From the NCBI GenBank assembly GCA_038131595.1, contig JAYPPR010000008.1, positions 1,240,001 to 1,304,000 on the forward strand: a DNA stretch of 64,000 nucleotides, given 5' to 3'. The notes beneath the pieces were generated by a model. The model saw only the letters and a program-made list of their open reading frames with translations, ran no database searches and was not told the origin of the DNA. Source of the DNA: UBA9926 sp038131595 (lineage in GTDB: Bacteria > Pseudomonadota > Gammaproteobacteria > Pseudomonadales > Azotimanducaceae). Position numbers and translations under genes: made by a program. Position 1 is the first letter of the stretch. Every line of letters begins with the position of its first letter. Shown here piece by piece: positions 62,280-64,000 of this stretch.

Positions 62280-63482
62280 CTAAATGACGCCCTTACTCTT
62301 AAGCGTTTCGATATCGTCAGCACTAAATCCTAACTCTCCTAGGATGTCTTCATTGTGCTGACCTAAGTCAGGAGCATGCTTGGCGCCCACCTTCTTCACG
62401 CCTCGAACGTTCACTGGATCATTGATGACCCGGTCAATGCCAATGTCGTCAACGGGAGGCGCAATAACGCCATTCATCGCAAGGTGCTCGTCGTGTAGGA
62501 GATCAGAGAAAGTGGCTACTCGCTCAATGGGCAGTCCGTGGTCGTGCTTGAGCAGCTGTAGCCATTCATCGCTGTGCTTTTGTTTGAAAATCTCCCGGAG
62601 CAGTATCGTGAGTGCGTCACCATGCTCCATGCGCGATTCTGGCGTGGCGAAGCGCTCATCGGTCAGCATGTCAATGGCTTCCAGCGCGACCACCATCTGG
62701 TCGAATAGCTCCTCGGTTCGGATCATATTGAGCTGCATCCACCGGCCATCTGCGGTCTCGTACAGTGCAGCCATGGATCGCTGAGGGGGCATGCTCGAAA
62801 AATCGGCGGAAGCGAACTCTGCCTGGGCCAGGCAAGACGCTGACCAAACGCCATTGGCCAGTAATGATGTATGAGCAAACCCGCCCTTGCCGGTTCGTTC
62901 ACGGCGTAGCAGAGCGGTCACAATTGACGCATACATGGAAACGGCGGTTGGATGGTCACCCATGCCAGCAATGGCTTGCACGGGTTCGTGTCCCGGCGAG
63001 CGCATCTTGTCCATTAGCCCTGACCGATTCCAATACGCCACCAAGTCGAAGGCTTCGTTATCCCGGTCAGATCCCTCCTCGCCGTAGGGCGTTAAGGATG
63101 CGTAGACCATGGATTCGTTCAGGTGCGCGATGTCGTCATAGCAGAGTTGCAACTGACGGCGCAGCGGCAACGGCATATTGGTGATGTAAACATCGCAGGT
63201 CGCGATAAGCCGATGCAAAATGCTAATGCCTTCATCGGTTTTTAGATTCAGTGACAGTGACCGCTTGTTGCGCGCGTCCATCGCCCAGGTGTAATTCACA
63301 TCGGCATTTGGCGTGAAGGGAAAGTGGGCATACTGGCGATAGCCATCGCCCATCTCGGGCACCTCAACTTTGATCACTTCAGCGCCGCGGTCGGCAAGCA
63401 TGGTCCCGGCAACAGGCCCGGCGATCCAGCTCCCTACGTCCAGTACCTTTAAGCCCTCAAATAAAAGCGAATCATCTGTCAT
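62280..63482 (-). CDS. CaiB/BaiF family CoA-transferase
   Basis: 400 residues from the ATG at 63482, chosen over a TTG at 63542 because AGAGGGGGC is 5-6 nt upstream. LLFEGLKVLDVGSWIAGPVAGTMLADRGAEVIKVE is the class III CoA-transferase N-terminal pattern; the Asp nucleophile region should be near ARNKRSLSLNLKTDEG and the second half contains RWMQLNMIRTEELFDQM. The enzyme moves CoA between organic acids, or acts as an acyl-CoA racemase-like protein. It is divergent from an acyl-CoA synthetase gene, so both may act on the same acid. Confidence 0.85.
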   Translation of the reverse strand: MTDDSLLFEGLKVLDVGSWIAGPVAGTMLADRGAEVIKVEVPEMGDGYRQYAHFPFTPNADVNYTWAMDARNKRSLSLNLKTDEGISILHRLIATCDVYITNMPLPLRRQLQLCYDDIAHLNESMVYASLTPYGEEGSDRDNEAFDLVAYWNRSGLMDKMRSPGHEPVQAIAGMGDHPTAVSMYASIVTALLRRERTGKGGFAHTSLLANGVWSASCLAQAEFASADFSSMPPQRSMAALYETADGRWMQLNMIRTEELFDQMVVALEAIDMLTDERFATPESRMEHGDALTILLREIFKQKHSDEWLQLLKHDHGLPIERVATFSDLLHDEHLAMNGVIAPPVDDIGIDRVINDPVNVRGVKKVGAKHAPDLGQHNEDILGELGFSADDIETLKSKGVI

Positions 63483-63645
63483 TTTTGCCCCCTCTTGATG
63501 ATTCGAAGGTATCACAGTGTGGCTATCTGCATGTAGCGCCAACGCGACTCTGGCTGGATCGGTGGTTGGACTCGACAGGGAGCGTCAAGGTATGGGTTAC
63601 TTGGTCAAAACGACAATGACTAGACGTCAATAAAAGGAGTGACTC

Positions 63646-64000
63646 GTGGTCTTGCAGGAGCAGATCGACAGCAGTAAGTGGCGAAGCTTAGAAGGGCTCG
63701 ACGTGGCGCATATGCTTGAGCGGTGGGCAAGTCTCGAACCTGATAAGGCGTTGATGGTCTGGGAGCCCTTCGAGGGTGCGCCTAGGCAATGGTCCTATAA
63801 GCGCGTCTCAGAGGACGCGAGACGGATTGCCCGGGGCCTCTCAGATCGCGGAGTGAAACCCGGCGATTTCGTGATCCTGCACCTGGAAAATAGCCCGGAG
63901 TTCGTGCTCGCTTGGTTTGCGTGTGCGTATTTGGGCGCGGTTGCCGTGTCAACGAATACTCGGTCGGTTGCGCGGGATCTCAGTTACTTCGCCGAGCATA
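63646..64000 (+). CDS. AMP-dependent acyl-CoA synthetase, N-terminal part (continues past window)
   Basis: Starts at GTG 63646 with AAGGAG 7 nt upstream and stays open to the last base. The 118 visible residues include HMLERWASLEPDKALMVWE, ARGLSDRGVKPGDFVILHLENSPEFVLAWFACAYLGAVAVSTNTRS (given in parts), the usual first lobe of ANL ligases before the P-loop. Substrate cannot be judged from this part. It faces away from the CaiB gene across a 163-bp gap. Confidence 0.75.
   Translation, partial: MVLQEQIDSSKWRSLEGLDVAHMLERWASLEPDKALMVWEPFEGAPRQWSYKRVSEDARRIARGLSDRGVKPGDFVILHLENSPEFVLAWFACAYLGAVAVSTNTRSVARDLSYFAEH

Noticed and set aside
1..64000. Insertion sequences, prophage or integrative element
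   Set aside because: No transposase, integrase, phage structural gene or flanking att-type repeats were recognised on either strand.
1..64000. tRNA or rRNA genes
   Set aside because: No convincing cloverleaf with a GTTCGAATCC-type arm or conserved rRNA stretch was seen; a dedicated search could still find one.

Overview
The window reads as a chromosome segment of a Gammaproteobacterium with an aerobic lipid-, hydrocarbon- and xenobiotic-degrading lifestyle, probably marine. This assignment is an inference from protein style (NhaB, XthA, an RhlE-type helicase and a PA3286-type ketoacyl synthase are typical of gammaproteobacteria). No rRNA, tRNA, prophage, insertion sequence or CRISPR array was found. 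Genes are mostly singletons or pairs with moderate intergenic gaps, and few long operons are present.

Layout. 1-9.2 kb: end of an alpha/beta hydrolase, an isocitrate-lyase-family enzyme, a GPH-type transporter, an enoyl-CoA isomerase-like crotonase, a TauD-family dioxygenase, exonuclease III, a GST, a small membrane protein and a DEAD-box helicase split by a frameshift. 9.6-18.9 kb: two CYP153-type alkane-hydroxylase P450s around a phosphotransferase, an acyl-CoA synthetase, an imine-reductase-like enzyme and NhaB. 19-26.4 kb: a small K+-channel-like protein, a periplasmic protein, a photolyase, then a minus-strand block of a third P450, a Tat-exported FAD oxidoreductase and a sodium:solute symporter. 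26.7-38.4 kb: a VOC protein, a frameshifted CehA/McbA-type metallohydrolase, a 13-copy minisatellite, a KAS III, an NRAMP-related transporter, DUF1330, a frameshifted GST, a sulfatase with DUF4345, a TetR regulator and an MBL hydrolase. 38.4-50.2 kb: a dioxygenase/aldo-keto reductase pair, an MFS pump, a Baeyer-Villiger-type monooxygenase, a flavin hydroxylase, an LLM oxidoreductase, Dabb and two VOC proteins. 50.2-54.9 kb: a beta-propeller lipoprotein, an ADP-ribosylglycohydrolase and a frameshifted PhyH dioxygenase. 55.0-58.9 kb: a decayed sulfate-assimilation operon (cysG, DUF2849, cysI, cysH). 58.9-64 kb: an amidohydrolase, an MFS transporter, a CaiB CoA-transferase and the start of an acyl-CoA synthetase.

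How the genes fit together: oxygenases (three P450s, a BVMO, a flavin hydroxylase, Fe(II)/2OG dioxygenases) would functionalise hydrophobic substrates. Acyl-CoA synthetases, CaiB and the crotonase would feed the products into beta-oxidation, and the symporters and MFS proteins would handle uptake or efflux. No single pathway can be proven from sequence alone.

The most notable signals are: (1) a heavily eroded cysG-DUF2849-cysI-cysH locus, implying loss of assimilatory sulfate reduction at this site; (2) a roughly 24-bp minisatellite (core GAACAGCCTTGAGC plus a variable T run) present as two arrays 27 kb apart; (3) five otherwise conserved genes each broken by an apparent single-base indel, which must be separated into true decay or sequencing error; (4) several candidate operators and iterons in front of catabolic genes.
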